From Pseudopyrenochaeta lycopersici (Eukaryota > Ascomycota > Dothideomycetes > Pleosporales > Pseudopyrenochaetaceae), in assembly GCA_003313425.1 (NCBI GenBank), contig NHZP01000013.1:434001-498000 (forward strand): a DNA stretch of 64,000 bases. The letters are read 5' to 3'. Made by a program: the position numbers and the translations under genes. The notes below the pieces were generated by a model. That model saw only the letters and a list, made by a program, of their open reading frames with translations, ran no database searches and was not told the origin of the DNA. Below, piece after piece: positions 1 through 11,300 of this stretch (position 1 is the first letter of the stretch; each line of letters opens with the position of its first letter).

Positions 1-2
1 TG

Positions 3-1210
3 ACTCGGTTTTTTGGGGGCGGAGCATCGTCGGTCTCGATCAACATCGTCGGTGGTAGCATTTCCGATATCTGGAAAGGCGACAAGGCCCGCAGCTTGCC
101 AATGTCACTGTTTGGGTTCACATCTGTTGCCGGTATTGCTCTTGGTCCATTTGTGGGAAGTGCTATTATCCAGATCCACAAGCCTGACGCTGGCCTGCAA
201 TCGCCATGGCGCTGGTACGTACTTGCGCTCAGCCCAACTTGCTTCACTAACATTGTACCAGGATTTACTACATCCAAATCATTTACAATGCCGCCTTGAT
301 CCCGATCTTCTGGTTCATTCTAAAAGAGACGCGCGGTGATGTGATCCTCAAACAACGTGCCAAAAAGATGCGCCGCGAAACCGGCCAAGAGATCTATGCC
401 GAATCTGAACTCGAGAAGACATCAATTGCCAAAGAACTCAAAATCTCATTTATGCGACCGACCAGGATGTTGCTCACGGAACCTGTCGTCATATTTTTTA
501 CGCTGTGGATCAGCTTCGCTTGGGGAATACTTTTCCTGTTCTTCTCGTCCGTTGTACAAACTTTTAGCGAAAGCTATGGTTTTGGAACATTTCAGACGGG
601 CATGGTTCAACTTGCTATAACAGTCGGGGCTGTAATTGGCACAATCATCAATCCACTGCAAGACTGGTTATATCTTCGGACTGCAACCAAGAACAGGGAC
701 CGTCCTGGTAAACCGATTCCAGAAGGCCGTTTGTACACGAGCATTCCGGGCTCTTTCCTCTTCACGGCTGGGCTTTTCCTTTACGGCTGGTCTTCGAGGC
801 CCGACGTACACTGGATTGGCCCCGTAATTGGCGTGTGTATGGTTGGCATCGGTATCTATTCGATCTATATGGGAGTGGTAAACTACCTCACCGACGCGTA
901 TGAAAAGTATGCTGCCTCCGCACTGTCCGCCGCGTCTCTCGGCCGTAACACTTTTGGTGCTTTCCTGCCTTTTGCCTCATATTCCTTGTTCAAGACTTTG
1001 GGCTTTGGTTGGGCTGGTAGCTTGCTTGGCTTCATAGGTCTAATTCTGAGTACTGTGCCTGTTGTTTTGCTTTTCAAAGGCCCGGAGATTCGCTCAAAGA
1101 GTCCGTTCATGCTAAATTCGACATTTGACGAAGAAGAGGCAACGGATCGTCGGAATAGTATGGGTAATCGCGGCGTGAATATCAGACAACCTGGAGGGCA
1201 AGCTGTGTAA
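3..1210 (+). CDS. MFS drug/polyamine transporter (DHA1-like), 3' part
   Basis: Partial gene cut by the left window edge. I read two exons, 3-214 and 262-1210, joined across a 47-bp intron (GTACGT donor, CTAAC branch-like motif, CCAG acceptor) that splits a Trp codon and restores ..SPWRW-IYYIQ... Exon 1 encodes RFFGGGASSVSINIVGGSISD followed by a hydrophobic helix, matching TM4-5 of DHA1 multidrug transporters of the major facilitator superfamily. Exon 2 gives the cytoplasmic loop after TM6 (LKETRGDVIL..RAKKMRRETG), then six further hydrophobic segments and a short polar tail. Such proteins are plasma-membrane proton antiporters for drugs, polyamines or secondary metabolites; substrate cannot be told. 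The apparent start at 296 is only a TTG inside exon 2. Confidence 0.85.
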
Positions 1211-1494
1211 CGTTAGAGAGTTTGGAAAGCATTATTCAAAATTTTCGGTATTCTTGTATGATGTATTTCTATATACATTCTTCATATGGGAGACCAGAAC
1301 TACGGGCGTGGCGGTGGTAAAAGATGGGTTCTAATCGTTCTAATCGTTCTAGGCAAAACTTTTCATGGATTGAAAACACTATCATCTTTACAATCCTGAA
1401 CATACTTTAGAGCAAGACCAAATCCAGAATCCTAGCATTCTGAAATACTAGAGTATCATAGAATTATTCACCACATTACAGTTCCATTGGAGAA

Positions 1495-3923
1495 TCAAAC
1501 CCAGACTGGTTTCAAGCCCCGCCGCATGCGCCTGGGAAATCCTTGCGGTTGTCCCAATCCAGCATTGCTCAAAGCTTGTTCAAGGATTTTAGACGCCGTG
1601 TTTGGCTCGACAGGAGCGGCATTCAAGAAACCGGCAGGATGCTCTACGACGGGCGCGGGCGCTGGCGCTGATTGTTCTTCAGCGGGTATTGGCGCAGGGA
1701 CAGCCTCAGGAGCGGCTTCCTCCTTTGGACCTTCCTCATCTTCTTCCCTCTCGTCTCCTTGCTTACCATTCCCCTCTTCCTCACCTTCTTCCTCATCATC
1801 ACTTTCTTCCTCGTCATCTTCGTTCTCCTCATTTTGTTCTGCCTCGCCTTCACCTTCCTGTTTATTATTATTCTCCTCCCCCTCTCCCTGCCTTTGCTTC
1901 TCAGCTTCCTGCTCTTGCTTTTGCTTCTCAGCTTCCTTCTCTTGCTTTTGCTTCTCAGCTTCCTTCTCTTGCTTTTGCTTCTCAGCTTCCTTCTCTTGCT
2001 TTTGCTTCTCAGCTTCCTTCTCTTGCTTTTGCTTCTCAGCTTCCTTCTCTTGCTTCTCAGCTTCCTTCTCTTGCTTTTGCTTCTCAGCTTCCTTCTCTTG
2101 CTTTTGCTTCTCAGCTTCCTTCTCTTGCTTCTCAGCTTCCTTCTCTTGCTTTTGCTTCTCAGCTTCCTTCTCTCCTTCAGCCTTCTTCTTTTGCTCTTCT
2201 TCGGCCTTCTTCTTTTGCTCTTCTTCGGCCTTCTTCTTTTGCTCTTCTTCGGCCTTCTTCTTTTGCTCTTCTTCGGCCTTCTTCTTTTGCTCTTCTTCGG
2301 CCTTCTTCTTTTGCTCTTCTTCGGCCTTCTTCTTTTGTTCTTCCTCGACCGCTGCGGCGCTTGTCTCAGCAGGAGGCGCAATGTGCTCGGTTGATGATGC
2401 AGGGTGCACAACACTTTGAGACTCAGCAGCCTCTCCTTGGACTAGAGAAAAGCTCTCTGTGGCTATGGGTGCCGGGGGTGCCGGGGTGGCGATGGACGAT
2501 ATATTCTCAGCAGGAACCGTGGTGTGGATCATACTTGGGGTTTCTGCAACTGGTGGGGCAGGATGGATAGTGATCGCTTCGGTAGGGTGTGATGGCGGAG
2601 GGGCTGCTTGGCTTTCTTCAGCAGCGGGCTCAGTGACGATGTGTGTGGCGGTTGCCGTTGTCGTTGTAGAGCTGGACACGTGGACTGGAGGCGCTTCAGG
2701 GGCGGCAGTTGCGGAAGAAGTGTGCTCAGCAACTGTGGTAGTCTCGTGGGTAACGGTGGCCACAGTTTCATGTGAAGTTGCTACTGATGGTGTTGACTCA
2801 ATAATAGCAGGTTCCGACGACACCACAACTGGCGCCTCCTGCGCTGGCTTGTTCTTTTCTTGTTCCTCTTTCGCCTTCGCATCTGCTGCGGCCTTTTCTT
2901 GTTCTGCTTTGGCGAGCTCCTGAGCGACGTGCATTGCTTCCATCTCCTTGGCTTTTCGCTGATGTTCAAGCTCTTTTGCATCAGCGGCGGCTTTGTCAGC
3001 GTCGGCTTTGGCCTGTTCCTTGCTTGCATGTTCCTGTTCCATTTTGGCGGCAGCTTCATGGTGATGTTAGACTCAATCCTCACAGCGTTATGTGCTTCAC
3101 GGACCTTCTTGGTGAGCTTTGTCCGCAGCTTCAGCCTTTGCGACATGTTCTTGTTCCATCTTGGCAGCCGCTAGACGATGGTCAATTGATGATGCCCAAG
3201 ATATTCAGCAATCTCTTCTTACCTTCTTGGTGCGCTTTGTCCTCAGCTTCAGCCTTTGCGACGTGTTCCTGTTCCATCTTGGCAGCCGCTATTTGACGAT
3301 CAGCTGAGTACGGCATATAAGTTCAGGTGTTTCTCTACCTTCTTGAGAGGCCTTTGCCTCAGCCTCGGCCTTTGCGACATGTTCTTGTTCCATCTTGGCA
3401 GCCGCTGAATAACGGTTAGTTGATAATGTCTTAGATACTCAGCTGTCTCCTCTTACCTTCTTGATGAGCTTTGTCCGCAGCCTCGGCTTTTGCAACATGT
3501 TCCTGTTCCATCTTGGCGGCCGCTGGCCAAAATTTAGTTTAGAGTCCCGCGAATGAAAGGTTGGTACCTTACCTTCTTGGGAGGCTTTCGCCTCTGCTTC
3601 AGCTTTCGCAACATGCATGGCTTCCATAGCGTCCGCGGCCGCCTTGTGATCCGCAGCTTTGGTATTGTCAACGAAGGAAAAAAAATTCTGTGCTAATCAT
3701 ACATACCAGCTTTCTCCTCGGCCAATCGCTGCATCTCTGCTTCGGCATTTGGGGCCTCAGGGGCAGGCGCTGGAGCTGGCTCCACGGTAGGTTGAGTCCG
3801 TGCTAGGAGATGAGATGGCACATCAATATTAATCCGGGCCGAGAGTCTGGCATGGTGAGGGAGAGGCCCCGCAGCAACAGTAGCTGCGGAGAGAAGAGTA
3901 AGGAGAGGATATATAGTCTTCAT
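1495..3923 (-). CDS. secreted Glu/Lys/Ala-rich repeat protein with duplicated 66-bp exons
   Basis: Seven exons (minus strand): 3923-3707, 3656-3573, 3522-3457, 3404-3339, 3288-3223, 3170-3105, 3053-1495; together 708 codons with no stop. The start MKTIYPLLTLLSAATVAAGP is a clear signal peptide; an upstream ATG in the same frame would bury it. Introns are 50-52 bp and all phase 1. Four consecutive exons are exactly 66 bp and encode near-identical AAAKMEQEHVAKAEA(A/E)xKAxQE units, and the last exon opens with the same motif, so the exon-intron unit was duplicated in tandem. The last exon encodes a Thr/Pro/Ala-rich section, seven EEEQKKKA-like units, about eleven EKQKQEKEA-like units, an acidic tract and a C-terminus rich in Arg/Pro. 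Long coiled coil or extended secreted protein is likely; function unknown. Effector or cell-wall role would be speculation. Confidence 0.75.
1893..2170 (-). repeat. coding minisatellite, 27-bp unit with 18-bp variants
   Basis: Tandem copies encoding EKQKQEKEA (27 bp) with several 18-bp copies encoding EKQEKEA-type short units, in frame inside the last exon of the secreted repeat protein. Length variation keeps the reading frame, so copy number could differ between strains without loss of the protein. Confidence 0.9.
2179..2349 (-). repeat. coding minisatellite, 24-bp unit x7
   Basis: Seven 24-bp units encoding EEEQKKKA in the same last exon, directly after the 27-bp array. Units are almost identical at DNA level, which points to recent expansion or homogenisation. 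Confidence 0.9.
3105..3522 (-). repeat. tandem array of four 66-bp exons with their introns
   Basis: Exons 3522-3457, 3404-3339, 3288-3223 and 3170-3105 are each 66 bp, phase 1 at both ends, and share the beginning CGGCTGCCAAGATGGAAC-like and the end CAAGAAG before the donor. Introns are 52, 50 and 52 bp and much less similar than the exons. Period about 117 bp. Confidence 0.85.
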
Positions 3924-6209
3924 TACGGGGTTTGATGTTTTGCGATGTAGTAAGGAGAGAAACTGGGCCCAGGTACCCAATATTACAAACTTGAATGAAA
4001 GGAAGAAGAGCTCAGCTCAACGAAATTAAATAATAGTGCTCGGCACTGTTGAAAGGAAGGTAGGGAAGGAAAAAGACTTGATGAAAGAGGAAGGCCAAAC
4101 TTGTTCCATGCGGGCCTTAGGACTATATATCTGGCCCGGTTGCTACGGCATATTGAAGGGTTGGGGGTTATCCCAAAAGTAAACACATGATCTGCAGCAA
4201 GTATTCTCCTGGAACTGTTTGATGGTGGGGTTTCGGCGTCGTCATGGGCATAGTGAGGGTGCCTTGAGGCGATTAGGCGTTTAGGCAGGGCGGTGACGAC
4301 GGGACATCCCCACTAATCTCCAACAACGACACATGCCACCAAGCCGTCATGGCGCCATTGACAGTCCTGGGCGGGGACGTGCTTGAGGCGGAATGCGTGT
4401 ATATGGTGTTGGCTGAGCGAAGAACGGACGGAAGCGGGAGGGCGGAACATGGAAAAGCGGCAGGCGAGCGAAGACCGACCCACAGGTTCCTTGGCCTAAC
4501 AGTACCTGTCGGAGAGCGTGTAGCAGATCAAACCACAGGAGATTCAAAGTGTGGAGGCTCGCTTGATCGAGGTCGTCGGGGGCCATGCGTGTTAGGGATA
4601 TGAAGCGGGAACGGTTTCATCAGACTAAAAGGGGTGGATCGCCAAGAACCATGCAGCCTCTGGTCGTAGCAACAAGCCATACAACAGTCTGCTGCCACGG
4701 TGGACATTGGAAGTAATTACAGGGATTCATCGAAAACAGTCAGGACCAAATGTGCATTCTCAAGTATTCTTGTCCGAGGCTGCAGGGTTCTGTCTCGTGC
4801 CGAATTACCGGGTGCAACAGTGCCCGAGGAGCAGTGGACCGAATGCCAAATGTTCCATTGTGGCCTTGCTGGGTAGAAAATACAGTCCGTCGACTGAGAT
4901 ATGACCAAGAAGTGACCCTTGACTTGTAATTTCGACAATAGGCCAAGATGGGCTTCCAAGTAGTAGCGTTTGAAGGTGTGCTTCGTCGGTCTACGAGGGT
5001 TGGGCTGCGGATCTTCATCAAAATGTAAAAAAAAAAAGTGCCAGCAGCATCTGAACTGCACCCACTACCATGGACGAGCATGGAAACCTTCAAGTCTGGA
5101 ATGCATGGACGTGTTTCGATGAGAATCTGCAGGGAACTGTCCTTATCGCGCATCTTCATGCGAGGTGACCAGCGCTAAACATTGGCATCATGCATAAACT
5201 CTGTCAAACACTCAAGAGGATGGCACAGCATCTTCTTCCATGGAGCTGTTTAAGAGAGATATAAAGGCGAGTCGCTGGCCCTTTTGTTATGACGACACAC
5301 AAGACGGAATATCAGAGTAAACCACACCCCCCCCCCTCCAAAACAGCATTTCTTGGCTCGCACGACACACTTGCACTGTGGGGAAGAGAAAAGAGACAAG
5401 AGTTTATCGAATGCATCCCCATCTGTACAACTAAGCTTGACAGAGATAGATATGCAAAAGAACACGTGAACGATAATCAGATTTCCAAATTTGGAGGGTA
5501 GGAATACCATAGACAGGACAAATTTGTCATGCAGTCATGAGGTGAATTTTCCCGTGTGGGAGAGCTACCACTAGCCAGAGTGTCCTGCCCCAATCTACGT
5601 CGTCCAACTTCAGTGAGCTCTTGGCCAGTAAGCCCAACTCTTTGACATGTTGAGCGATATAAGAAAAAGAATGATCAACCCTGAAGTAGCCGTAACATGA
5701 GACAGTTACATGGTAAACTCTGGCATAGGTGCCCAAAACTCTTTTTCTGTAGGTGAGCGATAAAGCAAACCTAGAGCAATACTTTTGTTGTAAAAGAAAC
5801 CCTTGGCGGAAGTAAATAACGGAGCGTGAAAACCAGGACAGCGCCGACAACATCACCAATAGTGCTCACCGTGAGTACCAGAGACGGGGTATTACTGAGG
5901 AAATCAAAGAAGCCAAGCCTACAAAGTCATCACGGGGATGGAGCCCACGTGGGATGGAGCCAAAAATAGGCATCGCAGAGAGAATTCAATGGAACTGTAT
6001 CACAATAGCGCCGAGTACCGCCAATGGCAAATTTTGTGGCAGGTTACGAATGGAAAACGAAGACGAGATAACAGAAAAGCAAGGTAGCTGTTCAGGTGTG
6101 ATGGTAGATGACACCGAGCAGAGGGAGCATTGCTGGTGCACAGTGCTCCCCGTCGACGGGGTGGGTATGAATGTGCCTCACTGCGCCAACGAAGCAGGGT
6201 TGTGTTGGG
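3924..6209. other. intergenic, no gene seen
   Basis: 2.3 kb between the divergently placed ends of the secreted repeat gene (promoter side) and the C2H2 gene (3' side). Only short overlapping frames with no recognisable protein. A poly-C run lies near 5328 and a poly-A run near 5027. Confidence 0.6.
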
Positions 6210-7028
6210 CTATGCAGCAGCAACAATGGGCGCATGCTGCTTACGCTGATGTCGTAGGAGATTGTCGCGGCGGGAGAAGCCCTCGAGATTGCCGCAACCC
6301 GGAAATGGGCAAAAATAGGTGACCTGGTTTGACGGCTGCTCTTTGTGTTTGCGGCGATGTCTTTGGAGGTCTTTGGGATACAGGAAACCCTCATTACAGG
6401 TGGAGCACTTGTGGGGCCGTTCAGAGCTGTTCAGGTGGGTCTTCTGATGCCGACTGATGACGGTCAACGAGGGGTTCCGCAAAGCCAATGGATGGGCAGG
6501 CAGAACTTACTTTAGCTCACAGGCACGATCAAAGGTCCGGTCGCAGCCGTCAGTGTTGCAAGGATAGCCACCCAGGCGGGGTGCTTGGCGCCTATGTGGT
6601 GCCTTCCGTGAAGCGGGACGGGTACGATCGCCCACAGTGTAGGTATCCTCGATGTGTGCTTGGACAGTGGCGGGCTGGACCGTGGTCTCGTCGGCGTCGA
6701 GGTGCCAGACATGCTCGTTGATGAGCGGCTGGGCGTCGTTCTCGGTGACGTATGCGTAGATGGGTGCGAGGTAAGCGTCGGTGGTGTTCAGGTCTGGCAA
6801 TGGCGTGTACGAGGGCTCGGGCGCATTGTAGAGCATTTGCGCGGCGACGTAGGGGGCTTGCGGCTGGGCATGTGAGCAGGACAAGTCGCAGGCGGCACGG
6901 CGACGGCTTACTACGGCGTGCATGCACTGGTAGAAGGGAATGACGCAGAGTTCGCAGAGCGGGTTGAGCATGCCGTCGGGATCTGGGTAGAAGGGATCCA
7001 ATGGAGCGGCCGACAGTGAAGGGTCCAT
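6210..7028 (-). CDS. three-finger C2H2 zinc-finger protein
   Basis: Two exons, 7028-6511 and 6453-6210, joined over a 57-bp intron (GTAAGT donor, TCAG acceptor); 253 residues. The splice lies inside the first finger and creates ..CELN-RHQKTH. Fingers: C157-x4-C162..H175-x3-H179, C189-x2-C192..H205-x3-H209, C221-x4-C226..H241-x4-H246, only seven residues before the stop. The N-terminal part is acidic/Pro-rich with no domain I know. It is probably a DNA-binding regulator in the nucleus. An in-frame ATG at 7103 would add 25 residues, mostly a Leu/Ala stretch from a CAG-type repeat; I prefer the start at 7028 because the longer form would look like a secreted protein. Target genes unknown. Confidence 0.72.
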
Positions 7029-7103
7029 GGCTGGACTTGCGGCCGCCGCTGGCTCGACGAGGAGAGTGACGAGGATCGCGAGCAGCAGCAGCAGCGTGCA
7101 CAT

Positions 7104-8386
7104 GCTCGTGTGTGTCTATCTTCGGTGCCTGGGGGACGACGCGGGGGCCGGCGGCGAGGGTGGTGCAAGCCGGAGGCGGGTGCGGCACCTACAAGGGACG
7201 AAGGGGTTAGAGAGGGTGACTGAGGAGTGCAGAGGGTGGTGGGGGAAGGTCAGTGGCCCGGTGCAAAAAGGTGAGAAGAGGGCGCAAGGTCGCAGCGCCG
7301 ATGCATGCTTGGGGAGAGGGACGCGGAGGCCGCCAGCCTGAGGAAGCCACAGGTCACGAGCAGGTGTGGCTATGCTCATGACGCAGGTATTGTCGAGTGC
7401 ATCGAATCCGGCGGCTCTGTATCTGCGCTTCTGTCAGTCTGGCGGGTCAGCGGCGATGGAGGCGCGCGTCCGCCGTGTTGCAGCGTGCAAATGCTCGTGG
7501 TTTGCGTTGGAGTGGCAGGCGACGGCGGCGTGCAGCGACCAAGGCATGTCCCCTCCACCACTGAGACCAAGCCGTTTCGAGCCAGACAGGAGGGGCAATG
7601 CGGCTCTGCGTCGCCTCGTGACTTGGGCAAATGCAGTGGACCTGCGACCAGGCCATGAGTCTGAAGCAGCGCGTCGAGCCCGCCGTTGCGCAAATCGAGC
7701 GTCATTTGGGCATGAGACGGGCCATGTTGGCTGACCGCTGCCGCTTTGCTCACGTGCTCACGCGTCGGTCGGCCTGTGAAGCTTGCAGCGACTGCTGCAG
7801 GCGAAGGAGGAGAAACAAAGAAGCTACCCTGGCCTCGCGGCTGGGATGGCGCTCCTCATATACAGTTGACCGCCTCTTTGATCCGCTCACAACACAATCT
7901 CGCCTCGAGTCATTGCTGCACAAGGCAACCGTTTCAGCCGTGCCTGTTCTATTTCCACCCCCTCGTAAATAAATCTCCCCCCAGGCCTGCCACGCCTACC
8001 AAACCCATCACCTCGTTCCGCCCAATCACTCACGCAATGGGCCGTCTTGCGGGCGGCCTCCATGGACATGGACCCAGGTGTGTTGGAGGCCATAGCTGAG
8101 AAGAGGCGGGTGTCATGATATAGACGGTAGTCAACAAACCCAACCAAATCCATCCTTGCTATGAAGCCAAATGCAAGAATTATAAAGCGAGAACAAATCC
8201 TTTGGGGAATCCCGTGATGTCGCGAGGGGCTCCAACGCGGCGTGATCCCTGCACTGCCCACCGTTCCGCGCCACTGGCTTTGGGGCCGAAGCACTGCGTC
8301 ATCACTCTAGCCATCACTTGTAGACTTGTAAATCCCACAGCAATGCTGCCCTACAAAACCATAACGAACTCCCCCTGGCCACCATC
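7104..8386. other. intergenic between C2H2 gene and rad4
   Basis: Shared upstream region of two divergent genes (C2H2 on minus, rad4 on plus). GC-rich part 7100-7800 shows several overlapping open frames on both strands that look like composition shadows; no recognisable protein or RNA gene. Confidence 0.55.
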
Positions 8387-11300
8387 ATGTCACCCGTCCT
8401 TCCCCGGAAGCGATTGCAACCCGATTCTCCCCAGCCAGAGCCGCCACAGAAGCGAGCCCGCGCACGCATTCCGCCTACTCGGCAGCACAAAGAGTCGGTC
8501 TTCCAGACACTGGATGCGCCGCCCAAAGTCAAGCGCACCCTCTCGCAGACAAAGGCTCTCCTTGAGCAGGATGACGATGAGAGCGAGCTGTCCGAGCCGG
8601 CGAGCAGTGAGGATGAATTCGAAGACGTGCCACTCAACCGCGCAAAGAAGCCACATGGGCAGGGGAAAGCGCAACAAAGCGAAGATGATGAGGAGAGCGA
8701 CGGCGAGGATTGGGAAGATGCGCTTGGCGGCCACCATCATACAAAGCTTGACAAGGGCCCTGCGCCAGTCATTTTGGGAGACATTGCCCTCACACTGTCC
8801 GCCGCCCCGAAGACCGCTTTCGACTCCAAACCAGAGGGGAAGAAGGGTCCCTCCAAAATCCAACGTCAGGTGCGAAACCTCACACACTGCATGCATGTGC
8901 AGTATCTGATGTTCCACAATCTTGTACGAAATGCCTGGATCCAAGACACCGAGGTGCAGAAGTTGCTCGTTGCGAACTTGTCACCAGGCTGCTGGCGCGA
9001 GATTGAGCAGTACTGGCGAGATGCAGGCATCTCTGACGGGCCCACCCGCGTAGTCGCGGCAGATCTCCAGGCACAGAGAGGACCCAAGCAAGCCATGGCT
9101 GACCACAAAGGGAAGTGGAAGGAGAGTGGCAAGAAGGGCGTAAAGATCTACGAAAGCCTTCAGAGCAGCCGCGTGGGGAGTGCCCAAGACAGGAACAAGG
9201 CAGCAAGAGCCAAGGACAAAGGTACACGCAAAACTGATAGGAGTGCACGCGATTGGGGTGCCACATCAGCGCCACTGGAGCCGAACACACCGAACTTGTC
9301 AGCCGGAGACCCTCTGCTCCGGCTCATGAGGTATCTTTCTGCTTACTGGAAGTCAAAATATACAATCACTGCACCCAGCTTGCAAAAGCGCGGCTATCTT
9401 TCACCTTCCACTCTGGAAGCCGAGATCCATGCTTTCAGAGACGATCCATTTCATCCAGACACGTTTGGCGAGCGAGTGGAGAATCTCGAGTCCTTTCGTG
9501 AAAGAGCGCGCATGTGCCAAGGAAGCAGAGATATCGGGCAACAACTATTCACAGCCCTGATACGAGGTCTGGGCTTTGAATCCCGCATGGTTGCTAGCTT
9601 ACAGCCAGCGGGCTTCGGCTGGAGCCAAAGTGAGCAAGGGAAACCAAAAAACTTGGAGAAGCTAAAGGATGCTAAAAACTTCATCCAGAACAGTGTTCCG
9701 GCCAAGTCCACGCAAGGGATGGGAAAGCTAGAACCGCGCAAAGCGACAAACAGGACAGACTCTATTGATGCTGACTTGCTTGAAAGTAGCGACCTTAGCA
9801 GTGTGATTTCCATATCTTCGGATTCGGACAAGGACCACGTTGCGAGGAAGCCTCTCAAGACCCGCAAATACAGTGAAGAGCTTCCATATCCAACTTACTG
9901 GACAGAAGTCATCTCTCACCTTACGCACACACCTATATCGGTATCCCCGCTACCCCGAGCTGTGATTGCGAGTGCTTCCTCATCAGACAAGCTCATCGAA
10001 TTTTACGCTCGCGGTGCAGCAGCAGACAGAGCGAGACAGGTTCTAGCATACCTCATCGCTTTCTCCTCTGACGGTACTGCCAAAGATGTCACAACACGCT
10101 ATCTGCCAAAACATCAATGGCCAGGAAGGACCAAGGGCTTCCGCATGCCAATTGAAAAAATTCCAATTCACAACAAGCGCGGCAAGGTCAAGCGATGGGA
10201 AGAGTGGGACTGGTTCAAATCACTTATGCGCCCATATGCCCGACCATACAGCAAAAGACAGCCGTGGGACGAGGTTGAGGACGAGGGTGATCTGGTCCCC
10301 GCAGAGCCAGAGAAGAAGAAGCAGATGGATGAAGAGGGCGGCAAGGAGACGCTACAAGGGTACAAAAATTCATCAGAGTATGTGCTCCAGAGGCACCTGC
10401 GGCGCGAAGAAGCTCTCAAACCCGGAGCGAGGATTGTGCGGAATTTTATCACTGGAAAAGGCGCCAATGAAAAGTCGGAACCTGTCTATCGCCGAAAGGA
10501 CATTGTTCATTGCAGAACAGCCGAATCATGGCACAAAGAAGGACGCGCCGTCAAGGAAGGCGAACAACCGCTAAAATTTGTCCCTATGCGTGCGGTTACA
10601 GTAACACGTAAGCGCGAGATCGAAGAGCGCGAGCGGGTAGAGGGCGGTAAGGTTCAACAAGGCCTGTACTCGAAATTGCAAACCGATTGGATCATACCAG
10701 ACCCCATTGTCGATGGCCACATACCCCGCAATGCTTTTGGCAACATTGACGTCTACGTGGAAACTATGGTGCCAAGCGGTGCAGTTCACATCCCATTAAA
10801 GGGCACTGCACGAATTTGTCGGAAGCTCAACATTGATCACGCAGAAGCATGCACAGGCTTTGAGTTTGGTAAGCAACGCGCAGTACCTGTGCTCACTGGT
10901 GTTGTGGTAGCTGCAGAAAACAAAGATTTAGTTATCGATGCCTGGGAGATTGAAGAAGCGCATAAGGCGAAAAGGGAAGCGGACAAGCGGGCAAAATTAG
11001 TCCTGGGTTGGTGGAGGAGATTCTTCTCCGGCTTGCGGATCGTCGAGCGCATGAACGCAGAGTATGGCGATGATGTCGGAGATCCTGTGAAGATGGCTGA
11101 GGCAGCCCGGAATGACAACCCGAAGACGAACGAGTCTGAGTGGGAAATATTCCAACAGCACACAGACTTTGAAGGTGGCTTCTTGCGCGATGATGCTGAG
11201 CCTAGTAACAGCATATGCGTCCAGACAGCGCCACATCATGCCGAAAACATCGAGTCTGTCACAGTTCGTTCCCTCCCAGCAAGCCAGGACGAGCCAGTAC

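Noticed and set aside
1487..2419. 310-codon plus-strand frame of Ser/Cys/Phe repeats
   Set aside because: It is the complement of the coding minisatellites of the secreted protein on the minus strand; the minus strand has a signal peptide and consistent splicing.
4717..5159. Minus-strand frames of 114 and 139 codons
   Set aside because: They overlap each other in different frames, show no domain, and lack supporting splice or codon signals.
7100..8300. Several frames of 100-135 codons on both strands
   Set aside because: GC-rich promoter DNA with overlapping open frames in all phases; no recognisable protein.
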